From contig NZ_LR743507.1 in the NCBI RefSeq assembly GCF_902712855.1, forward strand, positions 1,536,001-1,600,000: DNA of 64,000 nt, in the 5' to 3' direction. A program made the position numbers and the translations under genes. Positions within the stretch are counted from its first letter, which is position 1; each line of letters starts with the position of its first letter. The notes under the pieces are model-generated. The model was not told where the DNA came from and did no database searches. It saw only the letters and a list, made by a program, of their open reading frames with translations. This DNA is from Variovorax paradoxus. Its GTDB lineage: Bacteria; Pseudomonadota; Gammaproteobacteria; Burkholderiales; Burkholderiaceae_C. Shown here piece by piece: positions 18,426-27,154 of the stretch.

Positions 18426-20460
18426 GAAGTGCTCCCTGTGTGGCTTGTGTGCCTTGTGTGCTTTGCATGCCCTGCGCGCCGCGGTGCCCGTTGCGCAGCG
18501 TCACGATGAAGGCGGCGCCGCCGAGCTCGCTGTCGCCGGCGCGCAGCAGCCCGCCGAAGTCGCGCACGATGCCGGCCGAGATGGCCAGACCGAGGCCCAG
18601 GCCCAGCCCCTGTTCCTTGGTGGTGAAGAAGGGCTCGAACAGGCGCGGCATCACCTCGGGCGCGATGCCGGTGCCGTTGTCGTGCACCTCCACCGCCACG
18701 CCCTCGACGGTGCGGCGCGCCACGATGCGCACGCGGCGGGGGCTCGCGCCGGCGGCGGCCGTCGCGTCGAAGGCGTTGACCAGCAGGTTGACCAGCACCT
18801 GCTCGAGCCGGTTGCCCTCGCAGCGCGCGAACAGCCGGGGCTCGACGGCCTGCTCCAGCTCGATGCGCTCCTGGCGGATGCGCTGGCCCAGCAGGAAGAG
18901 CGAGTCGGCAATGACGTCGGCCAGCGGCACCGACTGCAGTTCCACCGCCGAGCGCCGCGCGAATTTCTTGAGCTGCGCGGTGATCTGGCCCATGCGGTCG
19001 GTCAGGTCGCAGATGGTGCGCAGGTTCAGGTCGACCTGGTCGGACTGCCCGCGCTCTAGGTAGACCACCGCGTTAGCCGACAGCGTGCGCAATGCGGCCA
19101 GCGGCTGGTTGAGCTCGTGCGTGATGCCGGCCGACATCTGGCCCAGCACGGCCATCTTGCCGGTCTGCACCAGGTCCTCGAGCGTGTTCTTCAGGATCTC
19201 CTCGGCGCGCTTGCGCTCGGCGATCTCGGTCTGCAGGTGCTGATTGGCCTCGCTCAGGGCCTCGGTGCGCAGCTCGACCTTGTGCTCGAGTTCGTCGTAG
19301 GCGCCCTGCAGCGCTTCGCGAGCGGCCAGCCGCTGGTGCACGATGCGCCGGCGCTGCTGGAAGTACATGACCAGCAGCGTGAGGAACACCAGCGCGAACA
19401 TCGTCGCCAGCGCGCTGGTGCGCGCGAGCGCATGCACCGGCTTCATGTCCGACAGCATGATGAGCTTCCAGTCGGTGCCGTCCACGGGCCGGCTGTCGAG
19501 CAGGTAGTCGGGCCCGAACGGCGTGGCGCCCGCGCGCTGCGGCGCCTCGCCGGCCCGCAGCTGCACCACCGTGCCCGCGCCGCCCGACAGCGGCTGGTGC
19601 TCGCGCATGTCGATCGGCGTGAGCGCGCCGGCCTCGGTGTACTGGCGCGTCTGCGCGAGCTGCTGCAGCGTTTCGCTCGACAGCGGACGCAGCGCGCGGA
19701 ACTTCCAGCCCGGATCGGACGAGAGGAACACCACGCCGTTACCGTCGATGGCCAGCACGCGGTCGGCCGAATGCGACCAGGCCGCGTCGAGCTTGTCGAG
19801 GTTGACCTTCACCGTGGCCACGCCGAGCTGGCGCAGGCCGTCGGGGATGCCGAAGGAGAAGTAGTAGCCCGGCTCGCGGCTCACCGTGCCGATGCCGTAG
19901 AAGCGCCCCGGCACGCCGCGCAGCGCGTCCTGGAAATAGGGGCGGTACGAGAAGTTCATGTCCACGAAGCTGCCCGGCTGGTTCCAGTTGCTAGCGGCCA
20001 GCGTGAGACCGTTCTCGTTCATCACATAGATGGCCGAGGCCTGCGCGTGGGCGTTGACGGTCTCGAGGTAGACGTTGGCGTCGAGCTGCAGGCTGCTGTC
20101 ATGCGGCTTGCGCAGCAGGTCGAGCACGTCGGGGCTCAGCGACACCACCTGCGGCAGGTACTCGTAGCGGCTGAGCTCGCTGCGCAGGCTGGTGGCGTAG
20201 ATGTCGAGCCGGTGCAGCGTGCCCTGCTGCAGCGAGCGGATGCCCGCGCGCTCGCCGACGAGGTAGGCCAGCGCGCCACCGCCCGCGATGAGGCACAGCC
20301 ACAGGCCGATGGCGCCCCAGAAGCGCCAGCGCGGCAGCGGCGGCGCGCCGGCCGGGATGGCCGGGGCGTCGCCGTTGAATCGCGCCAGTACGGCCTTGTC
20401 GCGCAGGTCGCCGGGCGATCCGGCAAAGCCGGCCCGGTACGGCGCGGAAAGCTTCAGCAT
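18418..20460 (-). CDS. Membrane sensor histidine kinase, DctB-like
   Basis: 680 residues. A first transmembrane helix lies near 45-66, followed by a long periplasmic dCache-type sensor (YVMNENGLTLAASNWNQPGS is a typical stretch), a second helix near 357-375, a coiled coil, the H-box MSAGITHELNQPLAALRTL with the phosphorylated His, and an ATPase domain ending with the G2 box GLGLGLGLAISAGIVRDFGG. DctB proteins sense C4-dicarboxylates; here the neighbouring Bug protein suggests another carboxylate. A GTG 90 bp upstream is an alternative start, but the ATG at 20460 gives the more usual N-terminus. It is followed by its cognate regulator. Confidence 0.93.
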
Positions 20461-20615
20461 GGCGCGGCCTGCCGAAAGGAGCAAAGACACGGGAGCGGGA
20501 AGCGGGAGTCCGCCGGTGTGCAAGGAAGGGCTCCGATGGTATGCAGCCACCCCCGCCGCGCCGACGCGGAATTACCCTCGCTGTCGCCTGTGCGTCGCAC
20601 CATGCCCGGCCTGCG

Positions 20616-21614
20616 TCAGTCGGCGTACACGCCGGCCGCCTTGATGACGGGGCCGAAGCGCGCGACCTCGTCCTGCACGAACTTCCTGTGCTCGCCGGGC
20701 TCGACCCGCTTGTCGGAGACCACCACCGCGCCGAGGCCTTCCTCTTTCTTGATGAATTCCGGGTCCTTCAGCGCGACCTTGAGCGCGTCGTTGAGCTTCT
20801 TCAGCACCGGCGCGGGCGTGCCCTTGGGCGCGTAGAGCCCGTGCCAGATCGTCACCTGGAAGTTCTTGAGGCCGGCTTCGTCGAGCGTGGGCAAGTCCTT
20901 CAGTGCGGGCGTGCCGAGCCGCTTCAGCGTGGTCACGCCGTAGGCCTTGACCTTCTTCGCCTCGATCTGCGACGTGGTGTTGGTGGTCTGGTCGCACAGC
21001 AGGTCAATCTGTCCGCCCAGCAGGTCCGCGATGGCCGGCGCGGTGCCCTTGTACGGCACGGTGGTCATCTCGGCCTTCAGTTCGCTTTGCAGCAGCAGGC
21101 CGCACAGGTGCGAGGCAGAGCCGATGCCGGCGTTGCCGAGGTTGGTCTTGCCCGGGTTCTTCGCGATCCAGTCGCGCAGTTCCTTGAAGCTGCCGGCCTC
21201 GAGCTGCGGCTTGCCGATGACCGTCATGGGCACGTCGTTGATCAGGCCCAGGTACTCGAAGTCGGTCTCGTAGTTGTAGGGCAGCTTGCGGTACAGCACC
21301 GGCGTGGTCGCCATGCCCACGTGCGTCAGCAGCAGCGTGTAGCCGTCGGCCCTGGCGCGCGCCACCTTGGCATTGCCGATGGTGCTGCCGGCGCCGGCGG
21401 CGTTGTCGATCACGATGCTGGTGCCGTCCAGCGGCTTGCGCATGGCCTCGGCCAGGTCGCGCGCCACGCGGTCGGTCGGGCCGCCGGCCGCGAAGGGCAC
21501 GACGATGGTGATGGGCTTGCCGGCGGGGAAGTCCTGCGCGTGGAGGGCAGTGGTGGCCGTGGCGAGGCAGAGGGAAATGGCAAGGAGGGTGGCAGGGGCC
21601 GGGGTCTTCTTCAT
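20616..21614 (-). CDS. Bug/TctC-family substrate-binding protein
   Basis: 332 residues with a signal peptide (TALHAQ) and the Bug signature GKPITIVVPFAAGGPTDRVA; TVPYKGTAPAIADLLGGQID and DLPTLDEAGL are typical later segments. The ATG at 21614 has AGGAAG upstream. It lies 77 bp after the DUF6351 gene and 155 bp before the sensor kinase gene on the same strand, so it probably belongs to the sigma54-controlled transcription unit. It could deliver the ligand sensed by the kinase or released by the DUF6351 hydrolase; this is inference. Confidence 0.92.
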   Translation of the reverse strand: MKKTPAPATLLAISLCLATATTALHAQDFPAGKPITIVVPFAAGGPTDRVARDLAEAMRKPLDGTSIVIDNAAGAGSTIGNAKVARARADGYTLLLTHVGMATTPVLYRKLPYNYETDFEYLGLINDVPMTVIGKPQLEAGSFKELRDWIAKNPGKTNLGNAGIGSASHLCGLLLQSELKAEMTTVPYKGTAPAIADLLGGQIDLLCDQTTNTTSQIEAKKVKAYGVTTLKRLGTPALKDLPTLDEAGLKNFQVTIWHGLYAPKGTPAPVLKKLNDALKVALKDPEFIKKEEGLGAVVVSDKRVEPGEHRKFVQDEVARFGPVIKAAGVYAD

Positions 21615-21691
21615 GGATGCTTCCTGGGTTCGCTTCGGGGGAGGGGAGAAAAAGCGAGGGGCCGCGCATGCCGGCCCGCTCGCGGCTTGGC

Positions 21692-23998
21692 TTACATGAA
21701 GCTCGACACCAGCTTCTTCGTGATGTCGAACAGCAGGTTCACGGGCGACGGCCCGAACGACAGCCAGGTGCCGGTCAGCGCCTGCTGGCCCACGCCGGGC
21801 TGGGTCCAGTCGCACACGCCGCCGGGGAAGGCGGCGTTCAGGCGTGCCCATTGCGTCGGGGTGAAGATCACGCGGTAGTCCGACGGATTCAGCGGCTTCA
21901 GCTGGCACTTGGCGATGTCGTCGGTCAGCGGTCCGCCCGCGGCCATGCGCGGCGTGGTGCCCGCCGGGTAGAAGGTGTTGCACGCGCCGGTGCCGAAGGC
22001 CGTCTGCTCCTCGGTGTACTTCAGGCCGTTGCTCCAGCAGGCGTCCTTCAGGTCCGTGGGGCGGTTGGCCGCGATCTTCTGTGCCTTGCTGCGCTGCGAT
22101 GTGTCGGCCTCGGCGGCCCCGAGCCACTTGTCCATCTGGTCGAAGGCCTCGCCGGTGCCTCCGCCCATGGTCCACATCACGTGGTTGTCGATGTGGCCGT
22201 TGGCGCGGCGCAGCCGTTCGCGCATGGAGAACGAGTGGATCTTGGTGTGGATGTCGCCGCCCGTTGCGCCGTCGTTGTAGTCGCGCAGGTCGATGATGGC
22301 GGTCGATGCGAGCCCGCCGGCGCCGCTGACGATGCGCCCGGACTGGTAGGCCCTGCGCAGCGCGTCCATGTCGCCCACGGTGCGCGCCGCGGTGCGCTTC
22401 ATGTCGCGGTCCAGGCCGCCGGCCCGCTCGTTGAGGTCGAGGAACTTGTCGATGCCCAGCTTGCCGTCGTTGAGCGCCTGCAGCCCGTACTGGATGCCCA
22501 CGTTGTCGATCGGGCGCATCGCGAAGCCTTCGGCGTCGGTCTTGCCGTAGACGTTCACCGTGTGGTCGAACACCGTTGCGCGCGCGCCCTTGGGGTTGGT
22601 GCTGGCGTTGTAGCGCTGCTCGGGCGCCACGCCTGCCGGGAAGGACACCGTCGGGTCCAGCCGCCCGGCCTGGCCGCTCATGTTCGGGATGTTGGCGATC
22701 TGCAGGTAGCCCGAGATCGCCTGCTTCTCCGCTGCGGTGTAGTTCAGCGCCGCGGTGGCCGGATCGCTGAAGTAGTTGTTGAGGATGCGCGAGTCGAACA
22801 GCTTGAAGATGGTCGAGGAAGTGACGTCCGCGAACACCGAGCTCACCACCACGCCGTCGAACAGGCCCGGGTAGTTGTCGCTGGTCTGGTGGCTCTGGTA
22901 GGAGCCGCCCGAGCCGCCGGTGCCGATGGTGTGCTTCGGCACGCCGAAGTTCTCGATGAAGCGCTCCTTCACCATCGCGATGGTCTCGGAGGACAGCTGG
23001 TCGTTGCAGTTCGTGCCGAAGACGTTGAGCGTCGAGGTCGTCACCGCGTAGCCTCGGCTCTGGTAGGTCGGGTTGATGAGCGTGGCGAAGTCGTTGCCCT
23101 GCTGGAACCAGCCGCCCTGGCAGCCGCCGCCCAGCGGGTAGAGCAGCGTTCCGTTCCAGCCGGCCGGCGGCGTGGTGGGCGACGGCGGCGGCTCGTTGAG
23201 CACGTCGTGGAGGATCGCCGACTGGTACAGGCCGCGGTTGATGGTGCCGCTTTCGAGCCGCACCACGTACGGCACCTGCTTGCCGTTGATGGTGAGCCAG
23301 GCCATGTTGGCCGGGTAGGCGGTGATCGATTCCGGCACGAAACGGGTGTTGCTGCCGGCGGTGGTGCGGTAGTAGTAGTCAACCCGCGTCTCGACCGAGC
23401 ACTTGCCGTCGTCCAGCGGCTTGAGCACCTGCCCGCCCATGCGCGTGAAGGTGGCGTAGCCGCACACGAAGGGCTCTTCATGCGGCCCCGAGATCACGGG
23501 GCCGGTGATCGGGTACGCCGTGAGCGCGAGGCGGGTGCTGTAGCCGCCGTATGCGGCGACGAGTTCATTGGCGCCCACCTTCAGTCCGGTGACCTTGCCC
23601 AGTAGGCGGCCGTTGGCGGGGTTGCGCGAGAAGGCCTTCGTCACGTCGCGGCCGTCGATCGACACCGCGAGGCTGTCCGCGGGCTGGTCGCTCAGCAGCT
23701 CGACCTCGACCAGCGCGTCGTCTCCCGTCACGAGCTGCGGTGGCGAAGACAGCACGCTGACCTTGAGCGTGGCGCCGGCCGGTGCCGGGTTGCCCGGATC
23801 GGGATTGCCGGGATTGGATGGGTTGCCAGGGTCGGTGGGCGTGCCTCCGCCGCCGCCCGTGGCCGGCGGAATGAAGGCGATGCCGCCGCCCCCGCCGCTG
23901 CCGCCGCCGCAGGCGGTGAGCACCAGCGCGGCCAGCAGCGTGCCGACCCGCACGGGGGCGGCGCGAAAGCGGATCCTCTTCTTCTCGGTTCTGGTCAT
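21692..23998 (-). CDS. DUF6351-family lipoprotein, probable alpha/beta-hydrolase
   Basis: 768 residues. The N-terminus has a signal peptide with lipobox LTACGG, then a low-complexity Gly/Pro/Asn linker (NPSNPGNPDPGNP, about residues 30-75). The core matches the uncharacterised DUF6351 family: VDYYYR, VVRLESGTINRGLYQSAILHD, GGCQGGW, NVFGTNCND and TIGTGGSGGSYQSHQTSDNY. The GGSGG stretch looks like an alpha/beta-hydrolase nucleophile elbow, so an esterase or depolymerase acting outside the inner membrane is plausible but unproven. It is the first large gene of a minus-strand unit with a Bug protein and a DctBD-like pair, behind a sigma54-type promoter. Confidence 0.8.
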   Translation of the reverse strand: MTRTEKKRIRFRAAPVRVGTLLAALVLTACGGGSGGGGGIAFIPPATGGGGGTPTDPGNPSNPGNPDPGNPAPAGATLKVSVLSSPPQLVTGDDALVEVELLSDQPADSLAVSIDGRDVTKAFSRNPANGRLLGKVTGLKVGANELVAAYGGYSTRLALTAYPITGPVISGPHEEPFVCGYATFTRMGGQVLKPLDDGKCSVETRVDYYYRTTAGSNTRFVPESITAYPANMAWLTINGKQVPYVVRLESGTINRGLYQSAILHDVLNEPPPSPTTPPAGWNGTLLYPLGGGCQGGWFQQGNDFATLINPTYQSRGYAVTTSTLNVFGTNCNDQLSSETIAMVKERFIENFGVPKHTIGTGGSGGSYQSHQTSDNYPGLFDGVVVSSVFADVTSSTIFKLFDSRILNNYFSDPATAALNYTAAEKQAISGYLQIANIPNMSGQAGRLDPTVSFPAGVAPEQRYNASTNPKGARATVFDHTVNVYGKTDAEGFAMRPIDNVGIQYGLQALNDGKLGIDKFLDLNERAGGLDRDMKRTAARTVGDMDALRRAYQSGRIVSGAGGLASTAIIDLRDYNDGATGGDIHTKIHSFSMRERLRRANGHIDNHVMWTMGGGTGEAFDQMDKWLGAAEADTSQRSKAQKIAANRPTDLKDACWSNGLKYTEEQTAFGTGACNTFYPAGTTPRMAAGGPLTDDIAKCQLKPLNPSDYRVIFTPTQWARLNAAFPGGVCDWTQPGVGQQALTGTWLSFGPSPVNLLFDITKKLVSSFM

Positions 23999-24086
23999 CT
24001 TCTCTGTCTCCGTTGTGGTTCTGGTTGAACAAGCGATGCAGGGAAAGGCGGCTCCCCCGGGCCGGCAACGGCCATGCGGCGGCGCG

Positions 24087-24158
24087 TCAGTGCGGGGTGT
24101 GCAGGCGGGACAACGCCGGCGGCGGTGGCGCGGCGGTGCGGGCGGGCAGGTCGTTCAT
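24087..24158 (-). CDS. Possible 23-residue leader peptide upstream of the DUF6351 gene
   Basis: A short frame starting MNDLPARTAAPPPPALSRLH has a well-placed GGAG 6 nt before its ATG and lies between the sigma54-type promoter (24197-24212) and the DUF6351 start (23998), so it would be the first cistron on that transcript. It is Pro/Ala-rich with no known domain. It could be a regulatory leader or a chance frame. Confidence 0.3.
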   Translation of the reverse strand: MNDLPARTAAPPPPALSRLHTPH

Positions 24159-24196
24159 GTGTGTCTCCATCCTCTGTCGGGTGTGCGCAGTGGATA

Positions 24197-24212
24197 GCAA
24201 CGCGTATGCCAA
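24197..24212 (-). promoter_or_regulatory. Candidate sigma54 (-24/-12) promoter for the DUF6351-Bug unit
   Basis: On the minus strand the sequence TTGGCATACGCGTTGC has GG and GC separated by exactly 10 nt, the defining geometry of a sigma54 promoter (consensus TGGCAC-N5-TTGC). Transcription would start near 24185, giving a leader of about 187 nt before the DUF6351 start codon. A GCGCA-TGG-TGCGC inverted repeat at 24216-24228 lies just upstream. A GAFTGA-type activator is encoded in the same cluster, so the match is unlikely to be accidental. Confidence 0.65.
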
Positions 24213-24353
24213 GCCGCGCATGGTGCGCAAGTGCTTGAATTCATTGGCATTGGGGCGCGAAGCTCGTGGTTTTCCCGCGCCGGGCGAGATGAAAAACCAG
24301 CCAGCGCACGGGCCGCTTGGCCGGAAAACCGCACGGCCGTCCGGGTCGCCGGC

Positions 24354-24389
24354 TGGGACACAATCCGGAAAAACTGTATATTCATACAG
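24354..24389 (+). promoter_or_regulatory. LexA (SOS) box over the -10 region of the radical SAM/UdgX operon
   Basis: CTGTATATTCATACAG at 24374-24389 fits the gammaproteobacterial and betaproteobacterial SOS consensus CTGT-N8-ACAG exactly. Within it, TATATT (24377-24382) can serve as a -10 element, 17 bp after TGGGAC (24354-24359) as a weak -35. LexA bound here would block the promoter. It lies 28 bp before the start codon of the radical SAM gene. Confidence 0.85.
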
Positions 24390-24416
24390 CATTTCGCCGA
24401 CCGAGAAAGCCTTCCC

Positions 24417-25676
24417 GTGGACACCCAGCGCAAACTCGCGATCCTGGCCGACGCCGCCAAGTACGACGCCTCCTGCGCGTCGAGCGGCTCGCAGCCGCGC
24501 GACTCGATGGGCGGTCGCGGCATCGGCTCGACCGAAGGCGCGGGCATCTGCCACAGCTACGCACCCGACGGCCGGTGCATTTCGCTGCTGAAGGTGCTGC
24601 TCACCAACCATTGCCAGTACGACTGCCTCTACTGTGTGAACCGTGCGTCGAGCAACGTGCCGCGGGCGCGCTTCCGGGTGGAAGAGGTGGTGCAGCTCAC
24701 GCTCGACTTCTACCGGCGCAACTGCATCGAGGGCCTGTTCCTGTCGAGCGGCATCATCAAGTCGCCCGATCACACGATGGAGCAGGTGGTCGAGGTGGCG
24801 CGCCTGCTGCGCGAGGAGCACGACTTCCGCGGCTACATCCACCTGAAGACCATTCCCGACGCGAGCGACGAACTCATCGCGCGCGCCGGCCGCTATGCGG
24901 ACCGGCTCAGCATCAACGTCGAGATGCCCACCACCGAGGGCCTGCGTGCGCTGGCGCCCGAGAAGGACGAGAGCGCCATCCGCCGCTCGATGGCGCGGCT
25001 GCGCCTGCGCATCGACGACACGCGCGAGGAGGCGCGCCGCGTGGTGCCCATTCGCGCGCTGCCCGGCGCGTCGGCCACGCCCGCCAAGCCGCCGCCGTTC
25101 GCGCCCGCCGGGCAGAGCACGCAGATGATCGTGGGCGCCGACGCCACCGACGACCGCCGCATCCTCGCGTCGAGCGCCACGCTGTACGGCGCGTACAAGC
25201 TCAAGCGCGTGTACTACTCGGCCTTCAGCCCCATTCCCGATGCGGCGCGCGCGCTGCCGCTGGCCGCGCCGCCGTTGATGCGCGAGCACCGCCTCTACCA
25301 GGCCGACTGGCTCATGCGCTTCTACGGCTTCGAGCACCAGGAGATCGTGGCCGCGCCCGACGGCCTGCTGCGGCTCGATGTCGACCCCAAGCTGGCCTGG
25401 GCGCTCGCGCATGCCGACCGCTTTCCGGTCGACCTCAACCACGCGCCGCGCGAGATGCTGCTGCGCGTGCCGGGGCTCGGCGTGAAGGCGGTCGAGCGGC
25501 TGCTGCAGGCGCGGCGCGTGCGCCGGGTGCGCGCGGACGACCTGCGCCGCCTGCACGTGCCGTCGCGCAAGGTGCTGCCCTTCGTGGTGGCCGACGGGCA
25601 TCGGCCGGCGGCCGGCGCGATGGCGGCCGCGGCGCCTTCGGCGCAGCCCGAGGCCGTGCAGGCCGCGCTGTTCTGA
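24417..25676 (+). CDS. Putative DNA modification/repair radical SAM protein (TIGR03916 type)
   Basis: 419 residues from a GTG start. The radical SAM cluster motif is Cys66-x3-Cys70-x2-Cys73 in TNHCQYDCLYCVNRAS. The C-terminus carries a helix-hairpin-helix DNA-binding segment (LNHAPREMLLRVPGLGVKAV, near 340-375). This domain pairing and the next gene identify the radical SAM protein family linked to UDG-type proteins, whose reaction is unknown. The frame continues upstream of the GTG through the LexA box, so the GTG just after the promoter is the better start. The operon is SOS-type regulated, which supports a DNA-damage role. Confidence 0.9.
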   Translation: MDTQRKLAILADAAKYDASCASSGSQPRDSMGGRGIGSTEGAGICHSYAPDGRCISLLKVLLTNHCQYDCLYCVNRASSNVPRARFRVEEVVQLTLDFYRRNCIEGLFLSSGIIKSPDHTMEQVVEVARLLREEHDFRGYIHLKTIPDASDELIARAGRYADRLSINVEMPTTEGLRALAPEKDESAIRRSMARLRLRIDDTREEARRVVPIRALPGASATPAKPPPFAPAGQSTQMIVGADATDDRRILASSATLYGAYKLKRVYYSAFSPIPDAARALPLAAPPLMREHRLYQADWLMRFYGFEHQEIVAAPDGLLRLDVDPKLAWALAHADRFPVDLNHAPREMLLRVPGLGVKAVERLLQARRVRRVRADDLRRLHVPSRKVLPFVVADGHRPAAGAMAAAAPSAQPEAVQAALF

Positions 25677-25687
25677 GCGGGTGCGTC

Positions 25688-27154
25688 ATGCAGGTGCGGC
25701 TCGAAGATCCGGTCGACCTTGAAGCCTTCCGCGGGCACGCGCGGCGGCTGCTCGCCGACGGCGTGCCGCCGGACCATGTCGAATGGCTGGAGGGCGCGGC
25801 GGCCGAAGGGGCAGGCGGCCTGTTCGATGCGTCCGGTGAAGGCAGCACGGACGCAAGGCCGCCGCTCCATGTCGCGGCACGCCAGCCCGTGCCCGCGTCC
25901 TTCGTCGCGCTGTGCGCCGACGTGATCCTGCACCGCGACCCGCAACGCTTCACGCTCCTGTACCGGCTGCTGTGGCGCCTCGTGCACGAGCCCGGCCTGC
26001 GGCACGCCCCGATCGATGCCGACATGATGCAGGCGCAGCTCATGGCCAAGGCGGTGCACCGCGACATCCACAAGATGCGCGCCTTCGTGCGCTTCACCCG
26101 CGTCGAAGACGGCGAAGGCGGCGAGAGGCATGTCGCGTGGTTCGAGCCCGACCACCACATCGTCGAGGCCAACGCGCCGTTCTTCGCGCGCCGCTTCGCA
26201 CAGATGCGCTGGGCCATCCTCACGCCCGAGCGCTGCATCGAATGGGACGGGCAGGCGCTGTCGCTGCGCGAGGGCGCCGACCGCCGCGAGAAGCCGCCGC
26301 CCGATGCGGGCGAGCAGCTCTGGCTCACCTACTACGAGAACATCTTCAACCCCGCGCGGCTCAAGCTCGCGATGATGCGGCGCGAGATGCCGCGCCGCTA
26401 CTGGCACAACCTGCCCGAGGCTGCGTTGATCCAGCCGCTGGCCGAGGCGGCTGCGCAGCGCAGCCAGTCGATGATCGACGCGCCCGCCACGCCTGCGCGC
26501 CGCATCCGGGCGCCGATACAGCTGCATCCGGTGCCGGCCGACGGCATGGCGCCAGCCGACCTCGACCAGCTGCGCGCCGCGGCACACGCGTGCCGCGCGT
26601 GTCCGATCGGCGCGCTCGCCACGCAGGCGGTGTGCGGCGAGGGGCCTGCGGGGGCGCTCCACATGCTGGTCGGCGAGCAGCCCGGCGACCAGGAAGACCT
26701 GGCGGGCCGGCCCTTCATCGGGCCGGCCGGGCAACTGCTCGACCGCGCGATGGCGCAGCTGGGCTGGGCGCGCGAGAGCGTGTACCTGGCCAATGCCGTC
26801 AAGCACTTCAAGTACGAACTGCGCGGCAAGCGGCGCATCCACAAGACGGCCGGCCAGCGCGAGGCCCTGGCCTGCGCGCACTGGCTCGACAGCGAGATCG
26901 CGCTGGTGCGCCCGAAGGCGCTGGTGGCGCTCGGCGCCACGGCCGCACGTTCCCTGCTCGGCCGCCAGGTGGCCGTGCAGACCGAGCGCGGCGCCTGGCT
27001 GCATGAGCGCGGCGACGGCCGGCCGGTGTTCGTTACGCTGCATCCGTCGGCGCTGCTGCGGCTGCCCGACGGCGAACGCGACGCCGCCCACGCGCGCTGG
27101 CTCGAAGACCTGGCCGGTGCAATGGCCGCGCCTGCGATCATCGACGCCCGATGA
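25688..27154 (+). CDS. TIGR03915 domain fused to UdgX-type uracil-DNA glycosylase/binding protein
   Basis: 488 residues. Residues 1 to about 275 form a domain of unknown function always linked to the radical SAM protein (landmarks LTYYENIFNPARLKLAMMRR, MPRRYWHNLPEA). The C-terminal part is a family 4-like UDG: GEQPGDQED near 329, FIGPAGQLLDRAM, and HPSALLR at 452. It contains KRRIH at 381-385, the UdgX hallmark whose His forms a covalent bond with the deoxyribose after uracil excision. Cysteines near the start of the UDG domain (CRACPIG) suit an iron-sulfur cluster. The ATG lies 11 bp after the radical SAM stop; its own stop overlaps the next gene by 4 nt. Confidence 0.92.
   Translation: MQVRLEDPVDLEAFRGHARRLLADGVPPDHVEWLEGAAAEGAGGLFDASGEGSTDARPPLHVAARQPVPASFVALCADVILHRDPQRFTLLYRLLWRLVHEPGLRHAPIDADMMQAQLMAKAVHRDIHKMRAFVRFTRVEDGEGGERHVAWFEPDHHIVEANAPFFARRFAQMRWAILTPERCIEWDGQALSLREGADRREKPPPDAGEQLWLTYYENIFNPARLKLAMMRREMPRRYWHNLPEAALIQPLAEAAAQRSQSMIDAPATPARRIRAPIQLHPVPADGMAPADLDQLRAAAHACRACPIGALATQAVCGEGPAGALHMLVGEQPGDQEDLAGRPFIGPAGQLLDRAMAQLGWARESVYLANAVKHFKYELRGKRRIHKTAGQREALACAHWLDSEIALVRPKALVALGATAARSLLGRQVAVQTERGAWLHERGDGRPVFVTLHPSALLRLPDGERDAAHARWLEDLAGAMAAPAIIDAR

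Noticed and set aside
20461..20550. GTG start for the sensor kinase at 20550
   Set aside because: It would add 30 residues without similarity ahead of the first helix; the ATG at 20460 gives a more usual N-terminus, though the GTG is not excluded.
24155..24547. Minus-strand frame of 130 codons opposite the radical SAM start
   Set aside because: It would cover the LexA box and the conserved start of the radical SAM gene; no motifs.
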